This document shows, in pieces, positions 8,834-19,044 of a stretch of DNA of 64,000 nt; position 1 is the stretch's first letter; the number at the start of each line of letters is the position of its first letter. The notes under the pieces are model-generated. The model searched no databases, was not told the origin of the DNA, and worked only from the letters and a program-made list of their open reading frames with translations. The DNA is from Amycolatopsis sp. WAC 01376 (lineage in GTDB: Bacteria; Actinomycetota; Actinomycetes; Mycobacteriales; Pseudonocardiaceae): contig NZ_QHKL01000001.1 of assembly GCF_003947415.1 (NCBI RefSeq), positions 1,847,280 to 1,911,279 of the forward strand, given 5' to 3'. A program made the position numbers and the translations under genes.

Positions 8834-8907
8834 AGATCCGATGTGAACCCCCAAAAGGCTCCTGACTGGCCTGGTTCACCCGTAAAGACGGCAGATAGGT
8901 CGGATCT
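8834..8907. promoter_or_regulatory. Nested inverted repeats in divergent promoter region
   Basis: AGATCCGA (8834-8841) pairs with TCGGATCT (8900-8907), and inside it GTGAACC (8843-8849) pairs with GGTTCAC (8873-8879). The region lies between the divergent fucosidase and lipoprotein starts, so a regulator binding here could control either. No adjacent regulator gene points to the protein involved. Confidence 0.4.
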
Positions 8908-9015
8908 TTGTTCCGCTGATCGGGACGGTAAGCGCGGCATAAGCGACTTCGCTTACCGCGCCGGAATCGGCCTCTCCGTAGAAATCGGCACAGCAAGACG
9001 ACCGAAGGAGCAGCG

Positions 9016-9561
9016 ATGCGGAAACGACCGATGGCGGCACTGGTCGCCGGGGCGGTCCTGGCGCTGGTGGCAGGCTGCGGCGGTGGCGGGGACGGCGGCG
9101 ACAAGGTCGCCTCGATCTCCTCCCCACCCGCCGCGGGCGCGGGTGACGGGAAACAGGCCGACAACGTGTCCGACGAGGACAAGATGCGCAACTTCGCGAA
9201 GTGCATGCGCGAGCACGGGATCGACATGCCGGATCCCCAGACCAACGGCGACGGGCAGGGCACGATCTCCATCGAGGCCGGCGAAGGCAGGCCCGACGAG
9301 AACAAGATGAAGGCCGCGAGCGACGCGTGCCGGAAGCTGTTGCCGAACGGTGGCGAGATCAAGCCGCCCACGCCGGAAGAGCTCGACAAGATGCGCAAGG
9401 AAGCCAAGTGCATGCGCGAGCACGGCATCGACTTCCCGGATCCCGATCCCAGCGGCAAGGGCGCCGCCATGACGATGGACGCGGGCGATCCCAAGAAGTT
9501 CGAAGAAGCGGCGAAGGCCTGTGGTCTCGGCATGACCATGAGGGCGGCCCCGGCGAAATGA
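9016..9561 (+). CDS. Lipoprotein with duplicated KCMREHGID motif, efflux operon
   Basis: A 181-residue exported lipoprotein. The lipobox LVAGC places the lipid-anchored Cys at residue 21, followed by a Gly-rich linker. The mature part contains two copies of a motif: KCMREHGIDMPDPQ near 63 and KCMREHGIDFPDPD near 132, each with a later single Cys (DACRK, KACGL). Two pseudo-symmetric cysteine-containing repeats are therefore likely. I know this kind of protein only as an actinobacterial hypothetical found beside MacAB-like transporters. Its stop overlaps the adaptor start (ATGA), so all four genes form one coupled operon. Substrate capture for the transporter is a reasonable guess. Confidence 0.8.
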   Translation: MRKRPMAALVAGAVLALVAGCGGGGDGGDKVASISSPPAAGAGDGKQADNVSDEDKMRNFAKCMREHGIDMPDPQTNGDGQGTISIEAGEGRPDENKMKAASDACRKLLPNGGEIKPPTPEELDKMRKEAKCMREHGIDFPDPDPSGKGAAMTMDAGDPKKFEEAAKACGLGMTMRAAPAK

Positions 9562-10658
9562 GCGAACACGAAGGACCCGGCGGCGCACGGCGTTCGCGCC
9601 GGGCGCGCTGGTTCGTCATCGCGGCGGTCCTCGTCGTCGTGGTCGGGACGATGTCCGTGGTCGTGCTGACCAGGGTCACGTCGGAGGCCCAGCAGGTCGG
9701 GCAGGCGCCACCACCGGTGGAAACCGCGAAGGTCGAGAAGACCGACCTGCAGGAGGAGGAAGAGGCGAACGGAACTCTCGGCTACGGCGCGGAAAACGCC
9801 CTCGCCGGCCGGAAACAGGGCACCGTCACCGCCCTGCCGGACACCGGCGCGGTGCTCACCCGCGGCAAGACCGTCTACGGTGTCGACGCCAAACCGGTGC
9901 CGTTGTTCTACGGCACGTTGCCGTTCTTCCGTGACCTCGCGGACGGGGCCGCGGACGGCCCGGACGTCAAGCAGCTGGAAGAGAACCTGAAGGCGCTCGG
10001 TTTCGGCGGTTTCGGCACGCCGGACAAGAAGTTCACCTCGGCCACCACCGCCGCGATCAAGAAATGGCAGAAGTCGCTGGGCGTCGAGCAGACCGGCACC
10101 TTCGGTCAGGGCGACGCCGTCCTCGCCCCCGGCGAGATCCGGGTTTCGCAGGTCGCCGCGCAGCTCGGCGGCCAAGGAGGCGGCGAACTCCTGAAGTACA
10201 CCGGCACCGAGCGTCTCGTCGAGGTCAAGCTCGACGCCGCCAAGCAGGCCATCGCGAAGGAAGGGGACAAGGTCGGGATCGACATCACCGGCGGCAAGAG
10301 CACGACCGGGGTGATCACCGAGGTCGGCAAGGTCGCGGAAACCGGCAAGGACGGCGCCGGGCAGGACGATGGCAAGCCGAAGATCAAGGTGAAGATCAAG
10401 CTGGACGATCCGGCCGCGGCGGGGTCGCTCGATTCGACGCCCGTCTCGGTGCGGTTCACCAAGGAAGTCCACAGTGGAGTGCTGGCGGTCCCTGTCGGGG
10501 CGCTGCTCGCGCTCGCCGAGGGCGGATACGCCGTCGAGGTCGACGAAGGCGGAAATCGGCGCCTCATCGCGGTGAAGACCGGCTTGTTCTCCGGCGGCCG
10601 CGTCGAAATCACCGGCACCGGCCTCGCCGCCGGGATGCGGGTGGTGACGACCTCATGA
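9558..10658 (+). CDS. Efflux adaptor with peptidoglycan-binding domain
   Basis: A 366-residue membrane-anchored adaptor: a cytoplasmic Arg-rich start, one transmembrane helix (about 16-38), then an extracytoplasmic part. Residues about 130-185 ('[20 protein letters not shown]' to [15 protein letters not shown]) form a PG_binding_1 module that would dock on the cell wall. The rest resembles the beta-barrel of MacA/HlyD adaptors ([20 protein letters not shown]). It would join the ABC transporter to the wall or to the lipoprotein. Start ATG at 9558 overlaps the lipoprotein stop, and its own stop overlaps the ATPase start, showing tight coupling. Confidence 0.85.
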   Translation: MSEHEGPGGARRSRRARWFVIAAVLVVVVGTMSVVVLTRVTSEAQQVGQAPPPVETAKVEKTDLQEEEEANGTLGYGAENALAGRKQGTVTALPDTGAVLTRGKTVYGVDAKPVPLFYGTLPFFRDLADGAADGPDVKQLEENLKALGFGGFGTPDKKFTSATTAAIKKWQKSLGVEQTGTFGQGDAVLAPGEIRVSQVAAQLGGQGGGELLKYTGTERLVEVKLDAAKQAIAKEGDKVGIDITGGKSTTGVITEVGKVAETGKDGAGQDDGKPKIKVKIKLDDPAAAGSLDSTPVSVRFTKEVHSGVLAVPVGALLALAEGGYAVEVDEGGNRRLIAVKTGLFSGGRVEITGTGLAAGMRVVTTS

Positions 10659-11341
10659 CCCCGGTGCTGGACGTGCGCGGCGCCTCGCGTACCTATCCCG
10701 GTGGGGTGCGGGCACTGCACGAGGTGTCACTGTCCATTCAGGACCGAGAGATGGTCGCCATCGTCGGCCCGTCCGGCTCCGGCAAGTCGACGTTGCTGCA
10801 GCTGATGGGCACGCTCGACCGGCCGACCAGCGGCGTCATCGAACTGCGCGGGAACGACGTGGCGAAACTGCCCGACCGCAAGCTTTCCGCGTTGCGGTCA
10901 CGGTGGATCGGGTTCGTGTTCCAGCAGTTCTTCCTCAGCGAGGGGGTGAGCGCGGTCGACAACGTCGCGACGGGGCTGCTGTACGCGGGGGTGCCGCGGC
11001 GCAAACGGCACGAACGGGCGCTGGCCGCGCTCGACCGGGTCGGCCTCGCGCATCGGGCCGGGCATTTCCCGAACGAGCTTTCCGGCGGGGAACGGCAGCG
11101 GGTGGCGATCGCGCGGGCGGTCGTCAACTCGCCGTCGATCCTGCTGGCCGACGAGCCGACCGGGAACCTCGACACGGGCAACGGCGCGGCGATCCTCAAC
11201 CTGCTCGCCACGTTGAGTTCGCAGGGGACGACGGTCGTGATCATCACGCACGACCGGGAGATCGCGGCGGGCATCCCGCGGCGGATCGAGCTGCGCGACG
11301 GCCGGATCCGGCTCGACACCGGGACGGGGGTGCTGGTGTGA
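10655..11341 (+). CDS. MacB/LolD-type ABC transporter ATPase
   Basis: A 228-residue nucleotide-binding subunit. Walker [10 protein letters not shown] (38-46), signature [14 protein letters not shown], Walker [13 protein letters not shown] and switch His in VIITHD are all intact. The EPTGNLD variant is typical of the MacB/LolD/FtsE type of ABC ATPase, which drives lipoprotein, peptide or drug transport rather than import. It overlaps both neighbours by four bases (ATGA upstream, GTGA downstream). Confidence 0.93.
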   Translation: MTPVLDVRGASRTYPGGVRALHEVSLSIQDREMVAIVGPSGSGKSTLLQLMGTLDRPTSGVIELRGNDVAKLPDRKLSALRSRWIGFVFQQFFLSEGVSAVDNVATGLLYAGVPRRKRHERALAALDRVGLAHRAGHFPNELSGGERQRVAIARAVVNSPSILLADEPTGNLDTGNGAAILNLLATLSSQGTTVVIITHDREIAAGIPRRIELRDGRIRLDTGTGVLV

Positions 11342-12558
11342 GCGCACCCGTCCTCGACAAGACGCCGACGCCGAATCCGGCCAGGCTCGGCCCGCGCGAC
11401 GTGCTGACCCTCGGCGCGCACGGGATGCGGACGCGGCCGATGCGCGCGGTGCTGTCCGCGCTCGGCATCGGGATCGGGATCGCCGCGATGGTGGCGGTGC
11501 TCGCGATCCCGGCGTCGGGCGCGAAGGCGTTGCAGGACCAGCTGGCCGCGCTCGGCACGAACCTGCTTTCGGCGGGACCGGGCAAGACGATGTTCGGTGG
11601 TGACGCCACGTTGCCGGACAGCGCGGTGACGACGGCGCAGCGGATCGCGCCGGTGACGGCGGCGTCCGCCACCGGCACCACCGACGGGACCGTGCGGCGC
11701 ACGGACAAGATCGCCAAGGACGAGACGTCCGGCCTCTCCGTCTACGCGGCGACGCCGGATCTCCTCGAGGTCATCGGCGGCGCCGTCCGCACCGGGCGGT
11801 TCCTCCGTGACGCGACCCGCGACTACCCGGTCACCGTGCTGGGTTCGGTCGCGGCCGCGCGGCTCGGGATCGACCGCATCGATCCGGCCAAGCCGCCGCA
11901 GGTGTTCATCGGCGGTCAGTGGTTCACCGTGGGCGGCATTCTCGGGCCGACGCCGCTGGCGCCCGAGATCGAGCGGTCGGCGCTGGTCGGCTGGGACGTC
12001 GCCAAACGGTTCCTCGGCTTCGAGGGGCATCCGACCACCGTGTACGTCCGGGCGAAGGATTCGCAGGTCGAGAACGTGCGTTCGGTGCTCGCGCAGACGA
12101 TGAATCCGCAGGCGCCGAACGAGGTCGAGGTGCGTCGTCCGTCGGAGGCGCTGGAGGCGCAGAAGCTGACGGAGAACACCTACAGCGCGCTGTTCCTCGG
12201 GCTCGGCGGGGTGGCGTTGCTGGTCGGCGGCGTCGGGGTGGCCAACACGATGGTGATCTCGGTGCTGGAACGGCGTCGCGAGATCGGCCTCCGCCGCGCG
12301 CTCGGCGCGACGAAACGGCAGGTGAGAGGCCAGTTCTTGGCCGAGTCGGTGCTGCTGTCCGGGCTCGGCGGGATCGCCGGGGTCCTGGTCGGCGTGCTGG
12401 TGACGGCCGGGTACGCGCTGAGCCAAGGCTGGCCGGCGGTGCTCCCCGTCGGCGCCCTGCTCGGCGGGGTCGGGGTCTCGGCACTGGTCGGTGCCGTCGC
12501 CGGTGCCTATCCGGCGATGCGCGCGGCCCGCCTCCCGCCGACCCAAGCCCTCGCCTAG
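11338..12558 (+). CDS. MacB-like ABC transporter permease (FtsX domain)
   Basis: A 406-residue permease of the MacB/FtsX class: one N-terminal helix (about 38-60), a large extracytoplasmic domain of roughly 220 residues, then three C-terminal helices with [20 protein letters not shown], the characteristic FtsX coupling stretch. The start is GTG at 11338 inside the ATPase stop. Longer frames that run back through the ATPase gene are not real. With the adaptor and lipoprotein this makes an export machine across the membrane and wall; the substrate is unknown. Confidence 0.9.
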   Translation: MSAPVLDKTPTPNPARLGPRDVLTLGAHGMRTRPMRAVLSALGIGIGIAAMVAVLAIPASGAKALQDQLAALGTNLLSAGPGKTMFGGDATLPDSAVTTAQRIAPVTAASATGTTDGTVRRTDKIAKDETSGLSVYAATPDLLEVIGGAVRTGRFLRDATRDYPVTVLGSVAAARLGIDRIDPAKPPQVFIGGQWFTVGGILGPTPLAPEIERSALVGWDVAKRFLGFEGHPTTVYVRAKDSQVENVRSVLAQTMNPQAPNEVEVRRPSEALEAQKLTENTYSALFLGLGGVALLVGGVGVANTMVISVLERRREIGLRRALGATKRQVRGQFLAESVLLSGLGGIAGVLVGVLVTAGYALSQGWPAVLPVGALLGGVGVSALVGAVAGAYPAMRAARLPPTQALA

Positions 12559-12568
12559 CTCGCGTTTC

Positions 12569-12617
12569 GTCCTCTGGATGCGGTAGTTCGTAGTGCCAAC
12601 TACCGCATCCAGAGGAC
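12569..12617. repeat. Palindrome family E, copy 1 (20-bp perfect arms)
   Basis: GTCCTCTGGATGCGGTAGTT at 12569-12588 pairs perfectly with 12598-12617 around a 9-base loop. It follows the efflux operon by 10 bases and precedes the GT87 gene, so it probably terminates the operon. Family E recurs at 36529-36590 with GTCCTCTGAATGCGGT arms. Confidence 0.92.
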
Positions 12618-12650
12618 TGGATGCGGGGTAGCGGTGGGTAATCTCGCCGG

Positions 12651-13838
12651 GTGCTGGTGGGATTGTCGGGGCGGAAACTCGCGGGGGCGTTGATCGCGCT
12701 CGAAGCCGTCGTGGTCGGCGTGCTGTTCGCGTTCAAGGTGTTCGACGGCCAGGACCTCGAGGTCTACATCGGCGGCGCGCGGCTCCTCGCCGACTCGGGC
12801 GACCTGTACGGCACGTGGGTGCAGACGCACGGGGGCTGGCTGCCCTTCACCTACACACCGTTCGCGGCCGCGGTGTTCCTGCCCGGCACGCTGCTGTCCG
12901 CCGCGCTGGCCACGAGGCTGGTCGGGCTCGCGTCGATCATCGCGGGCGGGATCGTCGTCTACCTCTTCGTCGCGACGCTCAACGGCTCGCTCACCGACCG
13001 TGCGAACGTCCGTGGCCGCGCCATCGCCGTACTGGCGGCGATCGGGGCGCAGGCCGTCGGCGGGATCATGGAGCCGGTCCGCTCGACGCTCGGCTTCGGC
13101 CAGATCAACACCCTGCTGATGCTGATGGTCGTCCTCGACGCCCTGCTCCCGGGCCGCGCGCGGACCAAGGGCCTGCTGATCGGCGTCGCCGCGGCGATCA
13201 AGCTGACCCCGGCCTTCTTCATCCTGTTCTTCTTGTTCCGCAAGGACTTCCGCTCGTCCGCACGGGTCGTGGCCGGGTTCCTCGGCGCGGGCGCGCTGAT
13301 GTTCCTGGTCGCGCCGGACGCGTCCGCGAAGTTCTGGACGAACATCCTCTTCGACACCAGCCGCATCGGCGATCGCGGCTATGTCGGCAACCAATCGCTG
13401 CGCGGGATGCTCGCGCGGTTCGGACTCGGCTCGGCGGAGGACGTCGTCTGGGTATTGGCCGCGGTGGTCGTGGTCGCGCTGACCGCGTTCGTGATCGTGC
13501 GCGTCGCGGAGCCGGTGTTCGCGCTGACGGCGTGCGCCATCGGCGGGTTGCTGGTCTCGCCGGTGTCCTGGACACACCACTGGATCTGGTGCGTGCCGAT
13601 CCTCGTGCTGCTGGTCTGGACCCGGTCGATCGTTTCCTACGTGCTCGCGGCCGTGACGGTGGCGCTGTTCGTGATCGCGCCGATGTGGCTCGCGCCGCGG
13701 CCCGCCGGGAGTTTCGGCTGGTGGCTGGCGACGGAATCCTTCGTGCTGTACGGCCTTGTGCTGCTCGTGCTCCTTAAATCCGTGAGGGCCTCCTTCCCTA
13801 CGCTCAAGGTAGGGAAGGAGGCCCTCACGGAAAGCTAG
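12651..13838 (+). CDS. GT87-family alpha-1,2-mannosyltransferase-like protein
   Basis: A 395-residue polytopic membrane enzyme with about ten hydrophobic segments. It matches the GT87 (formerly DUF2029) family, which in mycobacteria adds alpha-1,2-mannose from polyprenyl-phosphomannose to lipoglycans. Supporting motifs are an early acidic loop DGQDLEVYIGGARLL, GQINTLLMLMVV, KLTPAFFILFF and SWTHHWIWCVP. The start is GTG. The last 18 residues (VRASFPTLKVGKEALTES) are encoded by the family B palindrome rather than by family-conserved sequence, so this tail is probably a late addition through loss of an earlier stop. Convergent with serC. Confidence 0.85.
   Translation: MLVGLSGRKLAGALIALEAVVVGVLFAFKVFDGQDLEVYIGGARLLADSGDLYGTWVQTHGGWLPFTYTPFAAAVFLPGTLLSAALATRLVGLASIIAGGIVVYLFVATLNGSLTDRANVRGRAIAVLAAIGAQAVGGIMEPVRSTLGFGQINTLLMLMVVLDALLPGRARTKGLLIGVAAAIKLTPAFFILFFLFRKDFRSSARVVAGFLGAGALMFLVAPDASAKFWTNILFDTSRIGDRGYVGNQSLRGMLARFGLGSAEDVVWVLAAVVVVALTAFVIVRVAEPVFALTACAIGGLLVSPVSWTHHWIWCVPILVLLVWTRSIVSYVLAAVTVALFVIAPMWLAPRPAGSFGWWLATESFVLYGLVLLVLLKSVRASFPTLKVGKEALTES
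13780..13830. repeat. Palindrome family B, copy 1 (22-bp perfect arms), inside a coding end
   Basis: CCGTGAGGGCCTCCTTCCCT plus AC (13780-13801) pairs exactly with 13809-13830 around a 7-base loop. It lies wholly within the 3' end of the GT87 reading frame and ends 9 bases before the serC stop codon, so it is placed like a shared terminator for two convergent genes while also being translated. Confidence 0.93.
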
Positions 13839-13839
13839 C

Positions 13840-14979
<1,140 letters not shown>

Positions 14980-15082
14980 TCAGGTCGGGACGGCCCTGCT
15001 GACAGTCGGTGCCGCGTGTCCGGGATGTGGGATCGGCGGACCGGCTCCCCTCGGCGCCGGCCGCCGGGTAGCTTCTCGCCTC

Positions 15083-15400
15083 ATGGCGACAGTGCACGAA
15101 CGATTCCCGGTGCCCCCCGAGGCGTTGTGGCAGGCCCTTCCCCACGGGGTCGACGCGGTCAAGGGGCAGGCCCCGTATTACGACGCGGCAGCGGGCTACG
15201 TCACCTTCTCGACCAAGCTCGGCTGGCTCAGCTACGGCCAGACGGTCACGGTGAAGGTCGAGCGGACGACGGAGGGATCGGGGCTGGCGATCCAGACGAG
15301 CCTCAAGTTCGGCTTCGTCGACTGGGGTGAGGGCAAGCGCATCGCCCGCAACTTCATCGCGGCCGTCGGCGTCGCGGTCGGGCACACCCCGGCCGCCTGA
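15083..15400 (+). CDS. Small conserved hypothetical protein
   Basis: A 105-residue protein beginning MATVHERFPVPPEALWQALP. The opening resembles the first strand of a START/SRPBCC-like cavity fold (ERFPVPPEALWQAL), but the protein is too short for a complete domain. A basic C-terminal helix GKRIARNFIAAVGVAVGH follows. No signal peptide or clear transmembrane helix. Its stop overlaps the start of the next gene (TGATG), so both are translated together. Function unknown. Confidence 0.7.
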   Translation: MATVHERFPVPPEALWQALPHGVDAVKGQAPYYDAAAGYVTFSTKLGWLSYGQTVTVKVERTTEGSGLAIQTSLKFGFVDWGEGKRIARNFIAAVGVAVGHTPAA

Positions 15401-15909
15401 TGCCGGACCCGTGGAGACCGAGGTGGGGTTTCCTGTTCCTGTACTTCCTCGTCTTCGGCATCCACGCGGTCTTCGCCGAGTGGGATGAGACGGCGGCCAT
15501 CGGCGCACCGCTCGGTTTCGTGGCGGCGCTCGTGCTGGTGTTCGTTCCCGGCCTGCCGCGCTGGGTGCACGGCGACGAGCCGGGGGAGATCTCTTCGCCG
15601 AAGACCCGCCAGTGGTGGACGGCGCTGCGGTTCACGATCCGGCGCCGTGAAGGTGTCCTCGACGTCGTGTTCGGCCCCTGGGCGCTGGCCACCGCCACGC
15701 TCGATCCGGACGCCGGGACCGCGCGCGGGTGGGCCGTTCTCGACGGCCGCCCGGCGAAGTTCGTCATCGAGGACTGCGCGGACGAACTCGCCGGCTCGCT
15801 GCGCGGTCCGCGCCGGATGTGGGTCGTCGGCGACCCCGACCACCGCGATGTTCTGGTGTGCGCCGACGGCGGCCGCGAGTTCACGACCGCCGCCTTCCGC
15901 TTCCGTTAA
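15400..15909 (+). CDS. Small membrane protein, hypothetical
   Basis: A 169-residue protein with two hydrophobic segments near the N-terminus (about 9-27 and 33-50) and a soluble C-terminal part rich in beta-strand-like sequence. The ATG at 15400 shares a base with the upstream stop codon. The TAA stop overlaps the stop of the convergent hydrolase gene by three bases. I do not recognise a family with certainty; it may correspond to the small membrane proteins found beside serC in related actinobacteria. Function unknown. Confidence 0.7.
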   Translation: MPDPWRPRWGFLFLYFLVFGIHAVFAEWDETAAIGAPLGFVAALVLVFVPGLPRWVHGDEPGEISSPKTRQWWTALRFTIRRREGVLDVVFGPWALATATLDPDAGTARGWAVLDGRPAKFVIEDCADELAGSLRGPRRMWVVGDPDHRDVLVCADGGREFTTAAFRFR

Positions 15910-17261
15910 CGCCAGCCGTCGGGGTCGACGCCGCCGGGGATGGGCGCGGCCGGGTCGAACGGCGTCCGCGAGAAGATGAACGTCGCGAGGTCGAGATGGT
16001 TCGGTTTCCCCGCCGAGTCCCGGCCGACCCGCAGCGTTTCGCCCGCGTAGTAGGCGTCGAGGCCGACCCAGGTGTCTTCGCCGACCGGCGCGAACCGCGA
16101 CGCGCGGCCGGGACCGTCGGTCGGCGCGAGGGAGAACAGGCCGCCGGGGAGCAGGCGCAAGTGGTACGGCGTCGGGCCCCAGTGCCACAGCCCGGTCAGC
16201 TCCAGCAGCTTCGGGTCCACAGTGGACGGTTGCCATTCCGCGGGCATGGACGGCTCGTGCTGTTCGGTCAGGTTCATCAGGTCGAGGCACAGCTGCGTGA
16301 TGCCGACGCCCGCCGTCGAGTTCGTCAGCACCAGCGCGCCGATACCCGCGTTCGCGTCGACCAGCGAGCAGGCGAGGAAGCCCGGCATCGACCCGGTGTG
16401 CCCGGCCAGCCGCCTGCCTTCCGTGCGGACCAGCATGACACCGAGGCCGAATCCGGTGGTCCAGGCGTCGCCGTCGTCCACGGTGACCATTTCGCGCATC
16501 TCCGCGACGGTCTGCTCGCTGAGCACGCCGCCGGTGTTGCCGCCGAGGAACGCCGTCCAGCGGGCGAGGTCGGTGATCGTCGACCACAGCTGCCCGGCAG
16601 GCGCCATCGCTCCCGCGTCCGGCGACGGTTCCGGCATGAGGAGGTCGGCGAAGGGATGCACGGCGAACCCGTTCGCGTGTGCGCCTTCGGGATGCGGCGA
16701 GGTCCGGGTCATGCCGAGCGGGCCGAGGATCTCGGCGCGGACGACGTCGAGCCACGACTGCCCACGGTGCCGGGCGACCAGCTCGCCGAGCACGCCGTAA
16801 CCGACGTTGCTGTAGTGGAACTTGCTGCCCGGCCGCAGCCGGGTCGCGCCGTCCTTGAGGCTCTCGACGAGCGCGTCCCAGTCGGCGCCGACCGTGCGCT
16901 CCCACCAGGAACCGGGCGATTCCGCGGTCAGGCCCGAGGTGTGGGAGAGCAGCTGCGCGATGGTGGCCGAGCCGAACGCGGTGCCGGGAAGGTGCTGTTC
17001 GAGCGGGTCGTTGAGATCGAGCTTGCCTTCGTCGCGCAGCCGCATGACGGCCGTCGCGACGAGGGTCTTGGTGATCGAGCCGAGGCGGTACTGCGTGTCG
17101 TCACCGGGTGTCTCGCCGTCGACGCGTCCGCGCCCTCCGGACCAGGCGATTTCGCCGTCGCGGACGACTGCGGCGACGATGGACGGGGCGCGGCACGAGG
17201 ATTGCTCGTGCGCGAGGCGGCGTAGCAGCGCCAATTCGGTCGAGGCAAGCATGAGACGCAT
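15906..17261 (-). CDS. Serine hydrolase of the beta-lactamase/class C fold
   Basis: A 451-residue cytoplasmic protein of the penicillin-binding/beta-lactamase-C fold (Pfam Beta-lactamase). The catalytic set is present: S62-I-T-K65, Y150-S-N152, and a GHTGSMPG loop standing for the KTG/HTG motif. A C-terminal extension from about residue 350 resembles the lipocalin-like domain seen in many such esterases and peptidases. It has no signal peptide, so it is probably an esterase or D-aminopeptidase rather than a resistance enzyme. ATG at 17261 follows GGGTAGG at four bases; ATG at 17252 is an alternative. It may be co-transcribed behind the regulator gene, 5 bases away. Confidence 0.87.
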   Translation of the reverse strand: MRLMLASTELALLRRLAHEQSSCRAPSIVAAVVRDGEIAWSGGRGRVDGETPGDDTQYRLGSITKTLVATAVMRLRDEGKLDLNDPLEQHLPGTAFGSATIAQLLSHTSGLTAESPGSWWERTVGADWDALVESLKDGATRLRPGSKFHYSNVGYGVLGELVARHRGQSWLDVVRAEILGPLGMTRTSPHPEGAHANGFAVHPFADLLMPEPSPDAGAMAPAGQLWSTITDLARWTAFLGGNTGGVLSEQTVAEMREMVTVDDGDAWTTGFGLGVMLVRTEGRRLAGHTGSMPGFLACSLVDANAGIGALVLTNSTAGVGITQLCLDLMNLTEQHEPSMPAEWQPSTVDPKLLELTGLWHWGPTPYHLRLLPGGLFSLAPTDGPGRASRFAPVGEDTWVGLDAYYAGETLRVGRDSAGKPNHLDLATFIFSRTPFDPAAPIPGGVDPDGWR

Positions 17262-17266
17262 TCTGC

Positions 17267-17887
17267 CTACCCGAGCAGGCCCAGTCGCATAGCGGTGGTC
17301 ACAGCGGCCGTGCGGTCCGAAACGTCCAGTTTGCCGAACGTCCGGAGCAGGTGGGTCTTGACCGTCGCTTCGCTGATGTGAAGCGTCCGCCCGATGTCGG
17401 CGTTCGTGTTCCCCCGCGCCACCAGCCGGAGCACCTCGATCTCGCGTGCCGACAACGGCGACGCCGTCGGGTTGCGCACCCGGTTCACCAGTTTCCCGGC
17501 GACCGAAGGCGCCAAGACCGTCTCGCCGCGTGACGCCGCACGGATCGCGCCGGCCAGCTCCGCGCGCGAAGCGTCCTTCAGCAGGTACCCGGAGGCTCCC
17601 GCTTCGACCGCGCGCAGGATGTCCGCGTCCGTCTCGTAGGTGGTGAGCACGACGACTCGCTGATCCGGCCGGTCGGCGAGGATCTTCCGCGTCGCGCCGA
17701 CGCCGTCGAGACCGGGCATCCGCAGATCCATCAGGATCACGTCCGGCTGCTTGATCCGGCTCAGGGCGACGGCCTCGTCGCCGGAGCCCGCTTCCCCGAT
17801 GACGCTCAGGTCCGGCTCGGCCTCCAGCATGCCGCGCAGGCCTTCCCGCACCACGGGGTGATCGTCGACCAGCATGATCGTGATCAC
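17267..17887 (-). CDS. NarL/LuxR-family response regulator
   Basis: A 206-residue regulator: receiver with Asp8/Asp9 pocket and phospho-acceptor Asp54 ([13 protein letters not shown]), and a C-terminal LuxR helix-turn-helix ('[20 protein letters not shown]', then [20 protein letters not shown]). It is the last of a four-gene chain in which each gene overlaps the next by four bases: ABC ATPase, ABC permease, kinase, regulator. It probably controls the transporter itself. The start is GTG within the kinase stop. Confidence 0.93.
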   Translation of the reverse strand: MITIMLVDDHPVVREGLRGMLEAEPDLSVIGEAGSGDEAVALSRIKQPDVILMDLRMPGLDGVGATRKILADRPDQRVVVLTTYETDADILRAVEAGASGYLLKDASRAELAGAIRAASRGETVLAPSVAGKLVNRVRNPTASPLSAREIEVLRLVARGNTNADIGRTLHISEATVKTHLLRTFGKLDVSDRTAAVTTAMRLGLLG

Positions 17888-19044
17888 GCGGGCACCTCCA
17901 GTTCCAGCGTCGTCCCCGCACCGGGTTCGCTCGCATACGTCACGATGCCACCGACCTGCCCCGCCCGGGCCCGCATCCCCGCCAGGCCGAAGCCGCCGGT
18001 GGGCTCGGCGGGATCGAATCCGGCGCCGTCGTCGGTCACGCGGAGCCGGACTCGTCCGTCCACAACGGACAGGCGGAGCGAAACCACGGCGGCCCGCGAA
18101 TGTTTGCGGATGTTGCTCAGTGCCTCCTGTGCCCCTCGCAGCAGGACGACCTCGGTGGCCATCGGGAGCGCGGGCAGCGGGCCGCCGACCTCGATCGACG
18201 CCTCGATCCCGGTTTCCTCCGTCAGCCGTTCGACCAGCCTGCGCAAGGATTCCTCCAGTGAAGCGGCGGCGAGCGCCGACGGCATCTGCGCCGCCACCAT
18301 CGCCCGCGCCTCGGCCAGGTTCTCCCGCGCCGTCCGCGCCGCGAGATCCAGGTGACGGCGGGCCGCCTTCGGATCGGTGTCCATTTCGGACTCGATCGCC
18401 TGGGTGAGCGTGACGATACTGGTGAAGCCCTGCGCGAGCGTGTCATGGATCTCGCGGGCCATGCGCTCGCGTTCGGCGGCCATGCCCGCCTCGCGGGAGA
18501 GGCGCGAAACCTCCGCCTGACTGGCTTCCAGCTGGTCGATCAGCGCGGCCCGGCCTTTGCTCTGCGCGATGATCTGCGTGATGTAGCGGCCTGCCAGGAG
18601 GTTGAAGATGATCAGGATCGCCGTCATCGGCGCCAGGATGCGCAGCGCGGGCTGGTCGAGGCCGCCCTGGACGATCGAAGACAACGGCTCCAGCAGCACC
18701 GCGATCGTGGTGAGGATCGACGCCGTCTTCGTCGGCAACGTCATGTAGAGCACGGGGCAGGCGAAGAACAGGATGAAACTCGAAGTGGCGGTGGCGAACG
18801 TGGCGGCCGTCACCAGGACCATCAGGACCCCGGCGAACAACCAGGGGATCTCCTCGTGGTCCGGGCCTTTGATGAGGCCGCGTCCCCGGACCAGGTAGGT
18901 GACACCGACACCGATCATGCACAGGATCGCGACCGTCTTGTCGGCGGTGTTGTCGTCCCCGACGAGGACCAGCGCCGTCGTCGCGACGAAGGTGATCCCG
19001 AAGAGGACCTCCCAGAGCCAGAAGAGGCGCTCCCAGGCGTTCAC
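17884..19044 (-). CDS. DesK/NarX-type sensor histidine kinase (HisKA_3)
   Basis: A 386-residue membrane kinase with about five hydrophobic segments in the first 160 residues and no sizeable external loop, so it likely senses within the membrane. A short coiled-coil (about 163-190) leads to the HisKA_3 motif REIHDTLAQGFTSIVTLTQ with His200. The ATPase domain has EALSNIRKHSRA and a GFGLAGMRARAGQVGG G-box. GTG start at 19044 overlaps the permease stop. This layout matches the kinases paired with DrrAB-like exporters that detect the transported lipid or drug. The signal is not known. Confidence 0.92.
   Translation of the reverse strand: MNAWERLFWLWEVLFGITFVATTALVLVGDDNTADKTVAILCMIGVGVTYLVRGRGLIKGPDHEEIPWLFAGVLMVLVTAATFATATSSFILFFACPVLYMTLPTKTASILTTIAVLLEPLSSIVQGGLDQPALRILAPMTAILIIFNLLAGRYITQIIAQSKGRAALIDQLEASQAEVSRLSREAGMAAERERMAREIHDTLAQGFTSIVTLTQAIESEMDTDPKAARRHLDLAARTARENLAEARAMVAAQMPSALAAASLEESLRRLVERLTEETGIEASIEVGGPLPALPMATEVVLLRGAQEALSNIRKHSRAAVVSLRLSVVDGRVRLRVTDDGAGFDPAEPTGGFGLAGMRARAGQVGGIVTYASEPGAGTTLELEVPA

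Noticed and set aside
6972..10472. Extension of the fucosidase frame to over 1100 residues
   Set aside because: The extra N-terminal part is antisense to the lipoprotein and adaptor genes; the true start has a signal peptide and a strong ribosome-binding site at 8786.
10738..12546. 602-codon minus-strand frame opposite the MacB genes
   Set aside because: Antisense shadow of motif-complete ATPase and permease genes.
15906..17936. Extension of the serine hydrolase frame through the response regulator gene
   Set aside because: The upstream part is an out-of-frame reading of the regulator; the hydrolase fold starts right after 17261.
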